A stretch of 64,000 nt of DNA. It comes from Bradyrhizobium zhanjiangense (lineage in GTDB: Bacteria; Pseudomonadota; Alphaproteobacteria; Rhizobiales; Xanthobacteraceae). The position numbers were made by a program, and so were the translations under genes. Numbering within the stretch: the first letter of the stretch is position 1; each line of letters begins with the position of its first letter. Below are positions 25,723-37,723 of this stretch, piece after piece. Below the pieces are notes generated by a model. It ran no database searches, was not told the DNA's origin, and saw nothing but the letters and a program-made list of their open reading frames with translations. The stretch is taken from contig NZ_CP022221.1 of NCBI RefSeq assembly GCF_004114935.1, positions 310,001-374,000 of the forward strand, in the 5' to 3' direction.

Positions 25723-25997
25723 TTTGGTCCTGCTCCGGAAATGAAGGCGTGGATATTGGGGGTGGCAACTCCAAATAGTCGGCGGGCAGGTTCCGGCGGT
25801 TCATCGTTGCCATTTGGCTCCCGCTCTGTCATAAGCCCAGCCTTCATCGCCCGGCTGATTAAGGGCTGCCGTGGCGATGTACCGTGCGGGTTTCGCGCTT
25901 GTTCGTAAAACCTGAGCACAATCAACGCTCTAACGAGCATTTTAGACGGCCAGCCGCCTTCACGGGCGGATTTCTGTTGCGGCCATAGGAGAGCCAA

Positions 25998-26198
25998 ATG
26001 CCCAAGCTGAAGACCAAATCGGGCGCTAAAAAGCGCTTCAAGGTGACTGCCACCGGCAAAGTGATGCACGCCCAGCGCGGCAAGCGTCACGGCATGATCA
26101 AGCGGACGAAAAAGCAGATCCGTCAGCTCCGCGGCACCCGTGTGCTGTTCAAGACCGACGGCGACAACGTCAAGAAGTACTTCTTGCCGAACGCCTGA
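25998..26198 (+). CDS. rpmI: 50S ribosomal protein L35
   Basis: A 66-residue protein with the typical lysine-rich opening [20 protein letters not shown] and [20 protein letters not shown]. It is a component of the large ribosomal subunit. The operon rpmI-rplT follows infC with its own leader; the usual L20 control site could lie upstream but is not evident. The 275 bases before it show no gene on the plus strand. Confidence 0.97.
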   Translation: MPKLKTKSGAKKRFKVTATGKVMHAQRGKRHGMIKRTKKQIRQLRGTRVLFKTDGDNVKKYFLPNA

Positions 26199-26278
26199 TC
26201 GCGTCCACGATCACTGCCACCTCGCCCCGTTTACGCGCGGCGATCCGAAAACCAAGTCACCTCTGAAGGATTTCTGTC

Positions 26279-26638
26279 ATGTCTCGCGTCAAACGCGGTG
26301 TGACCGCCCACGCCAAGCACAAGAAAGTCTACAAGGCCGCCAAGGGTTTCTACGGCCGCCGCAAGAACACCATCCGCGCCGCCAAGCCGGCCGTCGAGAA
26401 GGCCGCGCAGTACGCCTTCCGCGACCGCAAGCGTCGCAAGCGCACCTTCCGCGCGCTCTGGATCCAGCGTCTCAACGCCGCGGTGCGTCCGTTCGGCCTG
26501 ACCTATAGCCGATTTATCGACGGCCTTGCCAAGTCGGGCATCACCGTGGACCGCAAGGTGCTGTCGGATCTCGCGATCCGCGAACCCGCCGCGTTCCAGG
26601 CGATCGCCGAGAAGGCCAAAGCCGCGCTGGCGGCGTAA
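26279..26638 (+). CDS. rplT: 50S ribosomal protein L20
   Basis: A 119-residue protein; the N-terminal extension [30 protein letters not shown] and C-terminal globular domain are both present. It is needed for 50S assembly. It follows rpmI by 80 bases. Downstream, 201 bases separate it from pheS; a palindrome GCCCGGCAGAGTGCCGGGT near 26770-26789 lies in this gap but lacks a T-run. Confidence 0.97.
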   Translation: MSRVKRGVTAHAKHKKVYKAAKGFYGRRKNTIRAAKPAVEKAAQYAFRDRKRRKRTFRALWIQRLNAAVRPFGLTYSRFIDGLAKSGITVDRKVLSDLAIREPAAFQAIAEKAKAALAA

Positions 26639-26839
26639 GCCGTCTTCCACTGTGCTCTGCGCAGCGTTTAGCTTGTGATGGCCCGGGCAGCGGCGCGTCT
26701 TGGCGTTTGTCTTGGCGCTTCGACTGCCCCAGCCGTCATCTCTTGCGCAAACACACTTCTCCGACGTGGATGCCCGGCAGAGTGCCGGGTGTGACGGGCT
26801 AGGATCATCGGCTCAGCATCCTGGCCAAAAGGGATTGCC

Positions 26840-27922
26840 ATGACCGATCTTGCTCAGCTCCAAGCCCAGATCACCGCCGACATCGCCGCCGCCACCGATG
26901 AGGCGGCGCTCGAATCCGTGCGCGTCGCGGCCCTCGGCAAGAAGGGCTCGATCTCAGCACTGCTCGCAACGCTCGGCAAGATGTCGCCGGACGAGCGCAA
27001 GACGCAGGGCGCCGCGATCAACCAGGCCAAGGACGAGGTTAGCCAAGCGCTCGCAGCAAAGCGCGACGTCTTGAAGTCGGCGGCGCTCGATGCGCGGCTT
27101 GCCGCCGAGACCATCGACGTCACCCTGCCCCTGCGCGATGCGGCGGCTGAAGCCGGCCGCATCCATCCGCTGAGCCAGGTCTGGGACGAGCTGACCACGA
27201 TCTTCGCCGACATGGGCTTCTCGGTCGCCGAAGGTCCCGACATCGAGACCGAGGACTACAACTTCACCAAGCTGAACTTCCCGGAAGGCCATCCCGCGCG
27301 CGAGATGCACGACACCTTCTTCTTTCATCCGAAAGAAGACGGCTCGCGCATGCTGCTGCGGACCCACACCTCGCCGGTGCAGGTGCGCACCATGCTGAGC
27401 CAGAAGCCGCCGATCCGCGTGATCTGCCCGGGCCGCACCTACCGCATCGATTCGGACGCGACCCACACGCCGCAATTCCACCAGGTCGAAGGCCTCGTCA
27501 TCGACAAGACCTCGCATCTCGGCCACCTCAAATGGATCCTGCATGAGTTCTGCAAGGCGTTCTTCGAGGTCGACCATATCAACATGCGCTTCCGCCCGTC
27601 GTTCTTCCCGTTCACCGAGCCGTCGCTGGAAGTCGACATCCAGTGCCGCCGCGACAAGGGCGAGATCCGCTTCGGCGAGGGCGAGGACTGGCTCGAGATT
27701 CTCGGCTGCGGCATGGTGCATCCCAACGTGCTGCGCGCCTGCGGCATCGATCCCGACGAGTACCAGGGCTTTGCCTGGGGCATGGGCATCGACCGCATCG
27801 CCATGCTGAAATACGGCATCGCCGATCTGCGCCAGCTGTTCGACAGCGACATCCGCTGGCTATCCCATTACGGCTTCAAGCCGCTGGAGGTACCGACGCT
27901 AGCGGGAGGATTGAGCACGTGA
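26840..27922 (+). CDS. pheS: Phenylalanine-tRNA ligase alpha subunit
   Basis: A 360-residue class II synthetase subunit. The N-terminal coiled-coil (about 1-95) is followed by the catalytic core: motif 2 region with [15 protein letters not shown], and motif 3 [17 protein letters not shown] at residues about 312-328. The enzyme is an alpha2-beta2 heterotetramer with PheT that charges tRNA-Phe. In most bacteria pheT follows directly; here a DUF559 gene and repeats (27961-28570) separate the two. The pheS stop at 27922 is 38 bases before the first repeat. Confidence 0.97.
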   Translation: MTDLAQLQAQITADIAAATDEAALESVRVAALGKKGSISALLATLGKMSPDERKTQGAAINQAKDEVSQALAAKRDVLKSAALDARLAAETIDVTLPLRDAAAEAGRIHPLSQVWDELTTIFADMGFSVAEGPDIETEDYNFTKLNFPEGHPAREMHDTFFFHPKEDGSRMLLRTHTSPVQVRTMLSQKPPIRVICPGRTYRIDSDATHTPQFHQVEGLVIDKTSHLGHLKWILHEFCKAFFEVDHINMRFRPSFFPFTEPSLEVDIQCRRDKGEIRFGEGEDWLEILGCGMVHPNVLRACGIDPDEYQGFAWGMGIDRIAMLKYGIADLRQLFDSDIRWLSHYGFKPLEVPTLAGGLST

Positions 27923-27960
27923 TGGCGACGCTCGGACACAGGAAGACTCTCTCCGTTCCC

Positions 27961-28125
27961 TCCGTGGAGAGAACCCTCTCCCTACCCCTCCCCCGCAAGC
28001 GGGGGAGGAAACGGATGGAGCGTGCGCGTAGCCTTTGTCTCGTGGGTACGTATTCTGTGTCTGCTCGACAGGTCGAACTCCCTCCCCCGCTTGCGGGGGA
28101 GGGTTGGGGTGAGGGTTTCTCCGCA
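27961..28125. repeat. Palindromic repeat pair, CCTCCCCCGCAAGCGGGGGAGG family, copy 3, between pheS and DUF559 gene
   Basis: Units at about 27974-28012 (CCTCCCCCGCAAGCGGGGGAGG) and 28081-28125 (CCTCCCCCGCTTGCGGGGGA plus GGTTGGGGTGAGGGTTTCT) face each other and can form one large stem. The DUF559 ATG at 28126 directly follows the repeat end TCTCCGCA, so the ribosome site GAGGG for that gene is contributed by the repeat. Confidence 0.85.
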
Positions 28126-28584
28126 ATGGGGCTGCCGATGGTTGATCCCAAGCATCCGGACTGGAAAGTGTCACCCAGACTGCGCGCCAATGCGCGCGCG
28201 CTCAGGCGCAACTCGACCGATGCAGAGCGAATCCTCTGGTCGGAGCTGCGCGGCAACCGGCTGAATGGCGCCAGCTTTCGCCGCCAAGTGCCGATCGAGA
28301 ACTATATCGCCGATTTCATTTGCCATTCAGCGAACCTCGTCATCGAGCTCGACGGCGGCCAACACTTCTCGGACGAAGGCGAGCGCGCCGATGCGCGTCG
28401 CTCAGCTCTGATCGAAGCCAAGGGCTTCAAAGTGCTTCGCTTCAGCAATCTCGATGTCATGACCAATCGTGCCGGCGTTCTCGAAACAATCGCAACCACC
28501 GTTGCGGAGAGAGCCCCCACCCCAGCCCTCCCCCGCAAGCGGGAGAGGGAGCAGACCGTCCCTGCGGAGAAAAAACAGCCATGA
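28126..28584 (+). CDS. DUF559 domain protein (very-short-patch-repair-like nuclease fold) inserted between pheS and pheT
   Basis: A 152-residue protein (or 148 from ATG 28138). The DUF559 core runs from [20 protein letters not shown] to [15 protein letters not shown]. The PD-(D/E)XK-like residues are visible: Glu after [10 protein letters not shown], Asp in VIELDGGQH, and Glu-x-Lys in IEAKGF, as in very short patch repair-like endonucleases. The C-terminal 20 residues ([20 protein letters not shown]) are translated repeat. It ends TGA overlapping the pheT ATG. The family function is unknown; DNA nicking or repair is a guess. Cognate methylase or partner genes are absent. Confidence 0.85.
   Translation: MGLPMVDPKHPDWKVSPRLRANARALRRNSTDAERILWSELRGNRLNGASFRRQVPIENYIADFICHSANLVIELDGGQHFSDEGERADARRSALIEAKGFKVLRFSNLDVMTNRAGVLETIATTVAERAPTPALPRKREREQTVPAEKKQP
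28501..28570. repeat. Palindromic repeat copy 4, inside the 3' end of the DUF559 gene
   Basis: Contains GTTGCGGAGAGAGCCCCCAC and CCTCCCCCGCAAGCGGGAGAGG, like the units at 27961 and 16581. It lies inside the coding frame and gives the low-complexity tail of the DUF559 protein. With the copies before the gene it flanks it on both sides. Confidence 0.8.
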
Positions 28585-30989
28585 AATTCACTCTCTCCTG
28601 GCTGAAGGATCATCTCGAGACCGACGAGTCACTCGACAAGCTCGCCGACAAGCTCACCATGATCGGGCTCGAGGTCGAGAACATCGAGGACAAGGCGAAG
28701 GCGCTCAAGCCCTTCACCATTGCGAAGGTGATCTCGGCCGAGCAGCATCCGAATGCGGATCGCCTGCGGGTCTGCATGGTCGACACCGGTGACGGCGGTG
28801 CGCCGGTGCAGGTCGTGTGCGGCGCGCCGAATGCGCGGGCCGGACTCGTCAGCGTGTTCTCGCCGCCCGGCACCTACATTCCCGGCAAGGACATCACGCT
28901 CGGTGTCGGCACCATCCGCGGCGTCGAGAGCCGCGGCATGCTGTGCTCGGCGGCCGAGCTGCAGATCTCCAACGACCATGACGGCATCATGGAGCTGCCG
29001 GCGAACGCGCCTGTTGGCGCTGCTTACGCCGAATGGGCCGGGCTCGGCGATCCCGTGGTCGAGATCAATCTGACGCCGAACCGGCAGGACTGCACCGGCG
29101 TGCACGGCATTGCGCGCGATCTTGCCGCCGCCGACATGGGCAAGTTCAAGGACCCCACGATCAAGCCGATCAAGGGTGAATTCCCCTGCCCCGTGAAAGT
29201 GACGGTCGAAGACGCCACGCTGTGCCCGGGCTTCGCGCTGCGCCTCGTGCGCGGCGTCAAGAACGGGCCGTCGCCGGAATGGCTGCAGAAGCGGCTGACC
29301 GCGATTGGGCTGCGCCCGATCAACGCGCTGGTCGACATCACCAATTTCATGACCTTCGATCGCGCGCGGCCACTGCATGTGTTCGACGCCAAGAAGGTGA
29401 AGGGCAACCTCGTCGTGCGCCGCGCCCGCGAGGGCGAGACGCTGCTCGCGCTCGACGGCCGCACCTACAATCTCGATCCCGCGATCTGCGTGATCGCGGA
29501 TGAGCACGGCGTCGAATCGCTCGCCGGCATCATGGGTGGCGAAGCTTCCGGCTGCGACGAGAACACCACCGACGTGCTGATCGAATCGGCGCTGTGGAAC
29601 GAGATCAACATCGCCCAGACCGGCCGCAAGCTCGGCATCAATTCCGATGCGCGCTACCGCTTCGAGCGCGGCGTCGATCCCGCCTTCATGGTGCCGGGGC
29701 TCGAGCTCGCGACCAAGCTGGTGATGGAGATGTGCGGCGGCACGCCGTCGGAGACTGCCGTGGTCGGCAAGGCCTTCGGCGACGATCGCGTGATCGATTT
29801 CCCGGTCACCGAGGTCAAGCGTCTCTCCGGCATCGAAGTGCCGCAAGCAGAGATGAAGCGCATCCTGACCCATCTCGGTTTCATGATGGCGGGCCCGGGC
29901 CCGGTGGTGAAGGTCGCAGTCCCCCCCTGGCGCACCGACGTGCACGGGAAGGCCGACATCGTAGAAGAGATCGTCCGCATCTTCGGCGTCGACAAGGTGC
30001 CGGAAACACCGTTCGAGCGCGGCGAGGACGGGCGCAAGCCGGTACTGACTCCGCTTCAGCTCCGCACCCGCCGCGCGCGGCGCGCGCTGGCAAGCCGCGG
30101 CATGGTCGAGTCGGTGACCTGGTCGTTCATCGCAAAACCTGCGGCAAAATTGTTCGGCGGCGGTCAGCGCGAGCTCGAAGTCGCCAACCCGATCGCGTCG
30201 GACCTGTCCGACATGCGCCCGACCCTTTTGGCGGGCCTGATCGCCGCGGCGCAGGCCAATGCCGATCGTGGCTTTGGCGATGTCGCACTGTTCGAGGTCG
30301 GGCAGCTGTTCAGGGGTGACCGCCCGCAGGATCAGTTCATGGCGGCGAGCGGCGTGCGCCGCGGCGTTGCTTCTTCGGAAGGTCTGGGACGGCACTGGTC
30401 CGGTTCGGCGCAGGCTGACGTTTTCGATGCCAAGGCGGACGCGCTGGCGGTGCTCGCCGCTGCGGGCGCGCCGATGCAGGCGCTTCAGATCGTCGCCGGT
30501 GGTCCCGGCTGGCTGCATCCGGGACGCTCGGGCACGATCCAGATCGGTCCGCAGAACGTGCTCGGCTATTTCGGCGAGATGCACCCGCGCGCGCTCGAGT
30601 CGCTCGGCGCCGACGGCCCGTTGATGGCGTTCGAGGTGATTCTCGACCGCATCCCCGAGGCGAAGAAGAAGCCGACCCGTGCCAAGCCTGTGATCGAGCT
30701 GTCGGCGTTCCAGCCGGTCTCGCGCGACTTCGCCTTCATCGTCGATCGTACCATCAAGGCCGGTGACATCGTGCGCGCCGCGCAAGGCGTCGACAAGAAG
30801 CTGATCACCGGCGTCAATGTCTTCGACGTCTACGAGGGCAAGGGCATCGACGACGGCAAGAAGTCGATCGCGATCGCGGTGACCATCCAGCCGCGCGAGA
30901 AGACGCTGACCGACCAGGAGATTGAGGCTGTGGCCGCGAAGGTCGTTGCCGAGGTGACGAAGAAGACCGGTGGCACCTTGCGGGGATGA
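28581..30989 (+). CDS. pheT: Phenylalanine-tRNA ligase beta subunit
   Basis: An 802-residue protein with the family order: an EMAPII-like tRNA-binding domain (about 40-150, [15 protein letters not shown]), the B3/B4 editing domain, the B5 domain, the catalytic-like core and a C-terminal ferredoxin-fold anticodon-binding domain (about 710-802, [20 protein letters not shown]). I chose ATG 28581 ([15 protein letters not shown]), the standard start, which overlaps the upstream stop by ATGA. It ends in an ATGA overlap with the sulfite-exporter-like gene. It is the partner of PheS. Confidence 0.97.
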   Translation: MKFTLSWLKDHLETDESLDKLADKLTMIGLEVENIEDKAKALKPFTIAKVISAEQHPNADRLRVCMVDTGDGGAPVQVVCGAPNARAGLVSVFSPPGTYIPGKDITLGVGTIRGVESRGMLCSAAELQISNDHDGIMELPANAPVGAAYAEWAGLGDPVVEINLTPNRQDCTGVHGIARDLAAADMGKFKDPTIKPIKGEFPCPVKVTVEDATLCPGFALRLVRGVKNGPSPEWLQKRLTAIGLRPINALVDITNFMTFDRARPLHVFDAKKVKGNLVVRRAREGETLLALDGRTYNLDPAICVIADEHGVESLAGIMGGEASGCDENTTDVLIESALWNEINIAQTGRKLGINSDARYRFERGVDPAFMVPGLELATKLVMEMCGGTPSETAVVGKAFGDDRVIDFPVTEVKRLSGIEVPQAEMKRILTHLGFMMAGPGPVVKVAVPPWRTDVHGKADIVEEIVRIFGVDKVPETPFERGEDGRKPVLTPLQLRTRRARRALASRGMVESVTWSFIAKPAAKLFGGGQRELEVANPIASDLSDMRPTLLAGLIAAAQANADRGFGDVALFEVGQLFRGDRPQDQFMAASGVRRGVASSEGLGRHWSGSAQADVFDAKADALAVLAAAGAPMQALQIVAGGPGWLHPGRSGTIQIGPQNVLGYFGEMHPRALESLGADGPLMAFEVILDRIPEAKKKPTRAKPVIELSAFQPVSRDFAFIVDRTIKAGDIVRAAQGVDKKLITGVNVFDVYEGKGIDDGKKSIAIAVTIQPREKTLTDQEIEAVAAKVVAEVTKKTGGTLRG

Positions 30990-31756
30990 GTCTCACCGAC
31001 TTTCTTCCCATGGACGTCAGCCTCACCATTGCGATGGCGCTCTGCGCCGTCGCTTTCGTTTCGGGCACCGCCCGCGGCTTCTCCGGCTTCGGCTCGGCGC
31101 TGATCTTCATGCCGCTGGCGAGCAGCATCGCGGCGCCGCGGCTCGTGGCTGCACTGCTGCTCGTGATCGATTTCGTCGCGGCCGCGCCGCTCCTGCCCGA
31201 CGCCTGGCGCAAGGCGGACCGCAAGGCCACTGCCGTGATCGTGCTGGGCGCGCTGACCGGCGTGCCCCTTGGCACCTATTTCCTCAGCGTGCTCGAGCCC
31301 GTCACCACACGCTGGATCATCTCCTGCTTCGTCGCTGCACTGCTGCTCCTGCTGCTGTCGGGCTGGCGCTATCGCGGCAAGGACCACGCCTGGCTCTCGG
31401 TCGGCATCGGCAGCCTCTCGGGATTCTGTAGCGGGCTGGCTCAGACCGGCGGCCCTCCGATCGTCGGCTACTGGCTCGGGCGCCCGATCGCGCCGCTCGT
31501 CGCGCGCGCCAACATCGTGCTGTTCTTCGGCGCGTCGGATTTCTTCTCGATGGTCAGTTACGCGACCACGGGTCTGATCTCGCGCGAGTCGCTCGTGCTT
31601 TCGCTGATCGTCGGCCCGGTCTACGCGCTCGGCGTCGCGTTCGGCGCCTCGCTGTTCGGCCGCGCCAGCGAAAAAGTGTTTCGCGGCATCTGCTACGCGC
31701 TGATCGCGATGGCGGTGATTGCGGGATTGCCGGTGCTGGATGGGGTGTTGCGTTGA
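30986..31756 (+). CDS. TauE/SafE (TSUP) family membrane transporter
   Basis: A 256-residue protein with seven or eight hydrophobic segments and the TauE/SafE repeat-type text [17 protein letters not shown] and [23 protein letters not shown]. Family members export sulfite, sulfoacetate or other anions; the substrate here is unknown. The ATG overlaps the pheT stop as ATGA, so it is translated from the pheT transcript. A physiological link to tRNA charging is not obvious. Confidence 0.82.
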   Translation: MSLTDFLPMDVSLTIAMALCAVAFVSGTARGFSGFGSALIFMPLASSIAAPRLVAALLLVIDFVAAAPLLPDAWRKADRKATAVIVLGALTGVPLGTYFLSVLEPVTTRWIISCFVAALLLLLLSGWRYRGKDHAWLSVGIGSLSGFCSGLAQTGGPPIVGYWLGRPIAPLVARANIVLFFGASDFFSMVSYATTGLISRESLVLSLIVGPVYALGVAFGASLFGRASEKVFRGICYALIAMAVIAGLPVLDGVLR

Positions 31757-31767
31757 ACCATCCTCGC

Positions 31768-31934
31768 GTCGTCCTGGCGAAAGCCAGGACCCATTACCCC
31801 GGTCAGCATTTTTAGCCCGGGTTGGTGACCACTGGCCGTCGCCAAATCCCTCCCTGGGGTAATGGGTCCTGGATCTGCGCTCCGCCCTGGACAACGCTAC
31901 GCGTTGCCAAGAGCTGCGCTTGTCCAGGACGACG
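31768..31934. repeat. Palindromic repeat, GTCGTCCTGGCGAAAGCCAGGAC family, copy 1
   Basis: Begins CGTCGTCCTGGCGAAAGCCA, then GGACCCATTACCCC, and the other end contains GGGGTAATGGGTCCTGG and GTCCAGGACGACG. The ends pair over more than 20 bp. Copies are at 34500-34627 and 41521-41642. It separates the TSUP gene from the convergent amine oxidase gene. Confidence 0.85.
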
Positions 31935-31940
31935 ACTGAA

Positions 31941-33335
31941 TCAATTCCGCGGCGGCTTGGCCCTACGCTTCTTCGTCGACTGCGTCGGCACGTCCGCCGG
32001 CTCGTCCTTGAGCGCGCCGATCTTGCGCAAGGCGGCCTCCGCGGCGCGTTCGCCGCTTTCCCAGGCGCCGTCGACCGTGCCCCACAGCGTCTCATGCGTG
32101 GCTTCGCCGGCGAGGAACATGTTGCCGATCGGCTCCGCCAAAACCTTTCGCGAGAGCTGGCCGCCGGGCGAGGCCGCCGACATCGCGCCCATGACATAGG
32201 GCGAGGCATTCCAGCGCGTCGCGCTGGTCTTCTGCACGGCGGCCGCAGCCTCACTGCCGAACAGCTTGGTGATCCACTCCTTCGCGAAAGCCGTCATCGC
32301 CTTCTCGCCCTGCTCGGCGAGATCACGGCCGAACGAGCCGCCGACGTCGACCGAGCACAGCGAGGAGCCGCCGATATTGGCGAACATGCGGGCCGTGCGC
32401 GTCGAGTTGCTCTGCTCGATGAGGATGTCGTCGCGCGACAGGCCGAGCGGATTGCCCGGCAGTTGCAGCACGATGTGATCATAGCTGCCGAGGGTGAGCT
32501 TCGATGCCGCGTCTAACGTGCGTTTCGGAATGTCGGGCGCGAACTTGATCGCGCCTGAGGTCAGCACGTTGGTCGAGACCGTGATGATGGCGGCGCGGGC
32601 GGCGATCTTGCCGCTCGGGGTCTCCACGCCGACATCGCGATTGCTCCAGACGATCCGGCTCGCCGGCGTCGACAGCGCCACCGGCGCCTGCTCGCCGAGT
32701 TTCGCGATCAGCGTCCCCAGACCCTGGCGGCAGGCGATCGCGCCATTGCGGTCCTGCGCGCGGGTCTTGTCGATCGCCGAAAGCTCCTTCAGATCCTTGC
32801 CCGCAAAGCCCGCGCCCAGCATGAATTCGGCCGCGCCGGCCCAGTCGCCGAGATCCTTCGGCAGCACGGAGGCGCAGGAAGTATCCAGCTTGCCGCGCGC
32901 GGCGTCGTCGATGGCGCGGTTGGCGCGCACCAGCGCGGCCAGGAACTCCTCGGTCTCGCCGGCGCGCGCATTGCGGCGGCCAATGCGCATCTTCTGACCT
33001 GATGGCGCCGGCAGCACGTCGAGCCCGGCGCTGCGCGCCAGCCGGATCATCGGATTGGTCTCGGGATTGTGCATCCAGCGCGCGCCGCGGTCGAATGGCG
33101 TGCCGAAAGTCGTGCTGTCCGTGATGCAACGGCCGCCGATCTGGGCCGCCGCTTCCACCACCACAACCTTGCGGTTGGCAGCCATGATGCGCCGCGCTGC
33201 GGCAATTCCCGCAGTCCCCGCGCCGATCACGACGATGTCAGCCTCCCGCGGCGGGATCGCGGCGGTTGCGCGCAGCACCGGCACCGCAGCAAGAGCCGCG
33301 GACGCCGAAAGGAAACTGCGGCGCGTGATTGTCAT
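31941..33335 (-). CDS. Tat-exported flavin monoamine oxidase family protein
   Basis: A 464-residue FAD enzyme. I start at the ATG at 33335 because it gives a Tat signal (MTITRRSFLSASAALAAVPV, twin Arg at 5-6), while the upstream ATG adds 30 unrelated residues. After the signal, the dinucleotide-binding motif VVIGAGTAGIAAA and the GG doublet in VVVVEAAAQIGGRCIT are clear, and the C-terminal FLAGEATHETLWGTVDGAWESG is the FAD-binding end. Amine or amino acid oxidation outside the cytoplasm is likely; the substrate is not known. The C-terminus is basic and Pro-rich. Confidence 0.85.
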   Translation of the reverse strand: MTITRRSFLSASAALAAVPVLRATAAIPPREADIVVIGAGTAGIAAARRIMAANRKVVVVEAAAQIGGRCITDSTTFGTPFDRGARWMHNPETNPMIRLARSAGLDVLPAPSGQKMRIGRRNARAGETEEFLAALVRANRAIDDAARGKLDTSCASVLPKDLGDWAGAAEFMLGAGFAGKDLKELSAIDKTRAQDRNGAIACRQGLGTLIAKLGEQAPVALSTPASRIVWSNRDVGVETPSGKIAARAAIITVSTNVLTSGAIKFAPDIPKRTLDAASKLTLGSYDHIVLQLPGNPLGLSRDDILIEQSNSTRTARMFANIGGSSLCSVDVGGSFGRDLAEQGEKAMTAFAKEWITKLFGSEAAAAVQKTSATRWNASPYVMGAMSAASPGGQLSRKVLAEPIGNMFLAGEATHETLWGTVDGAWESGERAAEAALRKIGALKDEPADVPTQSTKKRRAKPPRN

Positions 33336-33527
33336 GTCATGGTTTCCGGGGACTTGCGGCGAACGGGAACAGCCCGCGAACCTTGCCGCATCTGATGTTG
33401 CGCAGCAACCATCATGGTGAATCAACCGTGCTTGATCTCACAGAGTGATGAACCGAATTGCAACACGTTTCGACCATGATAGAGAAGGGAAAAAGACGGC
33501 CGGAAAAGGCCGTGGGGGGAGTTCGAA

Positions 33528-34493
33528 ATGGGGACGGTCCTGGACTCAGTCGGCAAGCTGATTGCCGCGTACCTCTCGAAGGAGGTGCCGGGCTACGAGC
33601 CGTTCACGCCGAGCGACCCGGAGCACCTGCGCGGCGTCATCGAGCCCGGCGACGTGCTGCTGGTCGAGGGCAACAACCGCATCTCCGGCATCATCAAATA
33701 TCTGACGCAGTCGACCTGGTCGCATGCTGCGCTCTATGTCGGTCCGATCGAGGGCGCGGAAGAGGCGGACGGCGAGCCGCATGTGCTGATCGAGGCCAAT
33801 ATCGGCGAGGGCGTCACCTCGGCGCCTTTGTCGAAATATTTCCCCTATCACACCCGCGTCTGCCGCCCGGTCGGGCTGTCCTATGAGGACCGCACCACCG
33901 TCTGCCGCTATGCGATCAACCGCATCGGATTCGGCTACGACACCAAGAACATCGTCGACCTCATGCGCTTCCTATTCCCGCTGCCGGTGCCACAGCGCTG
34001 GCGGCGGCGCATGATCGCGCTGGGATCGGGCGATCCGACCAAGATCATCTGCTCGGCGCTGATCGCGCAAGCGTTCGACGCGGTGCGCTACCCGATCCTG
34101 CCGAAGATCACCAAGGCCGGCAGCCGCGCCGCTCGCCGCGAGATCCTGCACATCCGCGATTCCTCGCTCTACATGCCCCGCGACTTCGACATCTCGCCCT
34201 ATTTCGAAGTCGTCAAACCCACCATCGTGCACGGCTTCGACTACACGGCCTTGCACTGGGCCGACAAGCAGAAGCCGCTCGAGGAGGTGGCGGGCACATT
34301 CAGTGTGTTTCCAGAAACGCTCCGTGCGCCGCCGCTCGTTCCTGAAGCGATTGACGAAGAGACGCCGGCTGAGATTTCGGCTGAGGAAGTGAGCAAGCAA
34401 CCTGCCGAGATGGCCGGCCATGTCCCGCTGCTGAAGAGGCTGGCGATGTATCGCCCAAGGCGGCGAGGCCGGGCAAGAGAGAGGGCGGCGTAG
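33528..34493 (+). CDS. YiiX/YebB-like permuted NlpC/P60 family cysteine hydrolase
   Basis: A 321-residue protein with a permuted papain-like fold: the His in TWSHAALYVG (His66), an acidic residue in VLIEANIGEGV (Glu89), and the Cys in IICSALIAQAF (Cys175). This order, His before Cys, is typical of YiiX/YebB-like enzymes. No signal peptide is seen, so it may be cytoplasmic or membrane-associated. Members cleave amide or ester links in lipids or peptides; the substrate is unknown. A strong GGGGGGAG ribosome site sits at 33512-33519. The C-terminal 70 residues are poorly conserved and end in a basic tail. Confidence 0.8.
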   Translation: MGTVLDSVGKLIAAYLSKEVPGYEPFTPSDPEHLRGVIEPGDVLLVEGNNRISGIIKYLTQSTWSHAALYVGPIEGAEEADGEPHVLIEANIGEGVTSAPLSKYFPYHTRVCRPVGLSYEDRTTVCRYAINRIGFGYDTKNIVDLMRFLFPLPVPQRWRRRMIALGSGDPTKIICSALIAQAFDAVRYPILPKITKAGSRAARREILHIRDSSLYMPRDFDISPYFEVVKPTIVHGFDYTALHWADKQKPLEEVAGTFSVFPETLRAPPLVPEAIDEETPAEISAEEVSKQPAEMAGHVPLLKRLAMYRPRRRGRARERAA

Positions 34494-34499
34494 CTCCAC

Positions 34500-34627
34500 T
34501 GTCGTCCCGGCGAAGGCCGGGACCCATTACCCCAGGGAGCAGTTTGGCGAAGACTCCTCGTTCGGTACGCCTACCGAACGCAATCGATAGATTCCGCGGT
34601 ATGGGTCCTGGCTTTCGCCAGGACGAC
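34500..34627. repeat. Palindromic repeat, GTCGTCCTGGCGAAAGCCAGGAC family, copy 2
   Basis: Starts GTCGTCCCGGCGAAGGCCGG and ends TATGGGTCCTGGCTTTCGCC with GGACGAC. The interior holds the palindrome GTTCGGTACGCCTACCGAAC. It begins right after the YiiX-like gene and is followed by a different repeat. Confidence 0.8.
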
Positions 34628-34660
34628 GCAAGAGGAGTTATCTCGCGTCCCTCTCCACAG

Positions 34661-34745
34661 TCATTGCGAGCGCAGCGAAGCAATCCAGGATCCCTAAGCA
34701 GAGACAGTCTGGATTGCTTCGTCGCAAGGGCTCCTCGCAATGACG
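34661..34745. repeat. Palindromic repeat, CGTCATTGCGAG family, copy 3
   Basis: Starts TCATTGCGAGCGCAGCGAAG and ends CTCCTCGCAATGACG, with AATCCAGGATCC and GTCTGGATTGC as inner arms. It fills the space just before the csoR stop. Confidence 0.8.
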
Positions 34746-34753
34746 GTGAGAGC

Positions 34754-35029
34754 CTACCGCTCCGCCCGTCCGATCACTGCCATCAGCTCCGCGATCTTCT
34801 CGCGCTGATCGGCCTTGTCGCCGCTGGCGATGGCGTGCTCGACGCAATGGGCGACGTGATCCTTCAGGATCTCCTCCTCGACCCGGCGCAGCGCGGCGCG
34901 CACCGCCGAGATCTGCGTGACGACGTCGATGCAGTAGCGGTCTTCCTCCACCATTTTCGAGAGGCCACGAACCTGGCCCTCGATCCGGCCGAGACGTTTT
35001 CCGACAGATGCCTTGATGTCCTTGCGCAT
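34754..35029 (-). CDS. csoR: CsoR-family copper-sensing repressor
   Basis: A 91-residue, all-helical DUF156 protein. The metal site fits CsoR: Cys in RYCIDVV (Cys33), then His and Cys in [10 protein letters not shown] (His58, Cys62 by count), the Cys-His-Cys Cu(I) trigonal set. Such repressors bind a GC-rich palindrome and release it when Cu(I) binds. The gene is divergent from a copper ATPase gene, and the shared 50-base gap holds a perfect 19-bp palindrome. A FrmR/RcnR-like specificity is less likely because of the neighbour and ligands. Confidence 0.9.
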   Translation of the reverse strand: MRKDIKASVGKRLGRIEGQVRGLSKMVEEDRYCIDVVTQISAVRAALRRVEEEILKDHVAHCVEHAIASGDKADQREKIAELMAVIGRAER

Positions 35030-35037
35030 GCGGCCTA

Positions 35038-35056
35038 TATACCCCTACCGGGTATA
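35038..35056. promoter_or_regulatory. Predicted CsoR operator between csoR and copper ATPase gene
   Basis: TATACCC (35038-35044), a five-base centre CTACC, and GGGTATA (35050-35056) form a perfect inverted repeat. It lies in the 50-base space between the divergent starts (35029 and 35080), 9 bases from the csoR start, so it can control both genes. The TACCC/GGGTA core agrees with CsoR/FrmR-family operators. Confidence 0.85.
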
Positions 35057-35079
35057 GGTTGCAAGGCCGGAGCATGGAA

Positions 35080-37542
<2,463 letters not shown>

Positions 37543-37550
37543 TGGTGTAC

Positions 37551-37695
37551 TCCCTCTCCCCGTTCTTACCGGGAGAGGGTTGGGGTGAGGGGCATCTCCA
37601 CACAGGCGGTAACAGCCGCATTCGCGGAAGCTCCCCCTCACCCGTAATTCAAGCTACGCTTGAATTACGACCTCTCCCCGCAGGCGGGGCGAGGT
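37551..37695. repeat. Palindromic repeat, CTCTCCCGCTTGCGGGAGAG-like family, copy 5
   Basis: Starts TCCCTCTCCCCGTTCTTACC-like text with GGGAGAGGGTTGGGGTGAGG and ends CGACCTCTCCCCGCAGGCGG. Nested palindrome GTAATTCAAGCTACGCTTGAATTAC occupies the right half. It lies between copA and nikR. Confidence 0.8.
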
Positions 37696-37723
37696 AAGAA
37701 GGGGCCGCGCGAGGGAGCATCTG

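Noticed and set aside
26639..26839. A T-box or attenuator before pheS
   Set aside because: Only one GC palindrome near 26770 with no T-run and no Phe-rich leader peptide is visible.
27961..28570. A CRISPR-like array from the regularly spaced GC-rich palindromes
   Set aside because: The units are inverted rather than direct, the spacings are irregular, and there are no cas genes.
28629..30785. A 718-codon open frame antisense to pheT
   Set aside because: High GC lengthens antisense frames. The composition is Arg/His/Asp/Ala-rich without any fold, and pheT is unquestionable.
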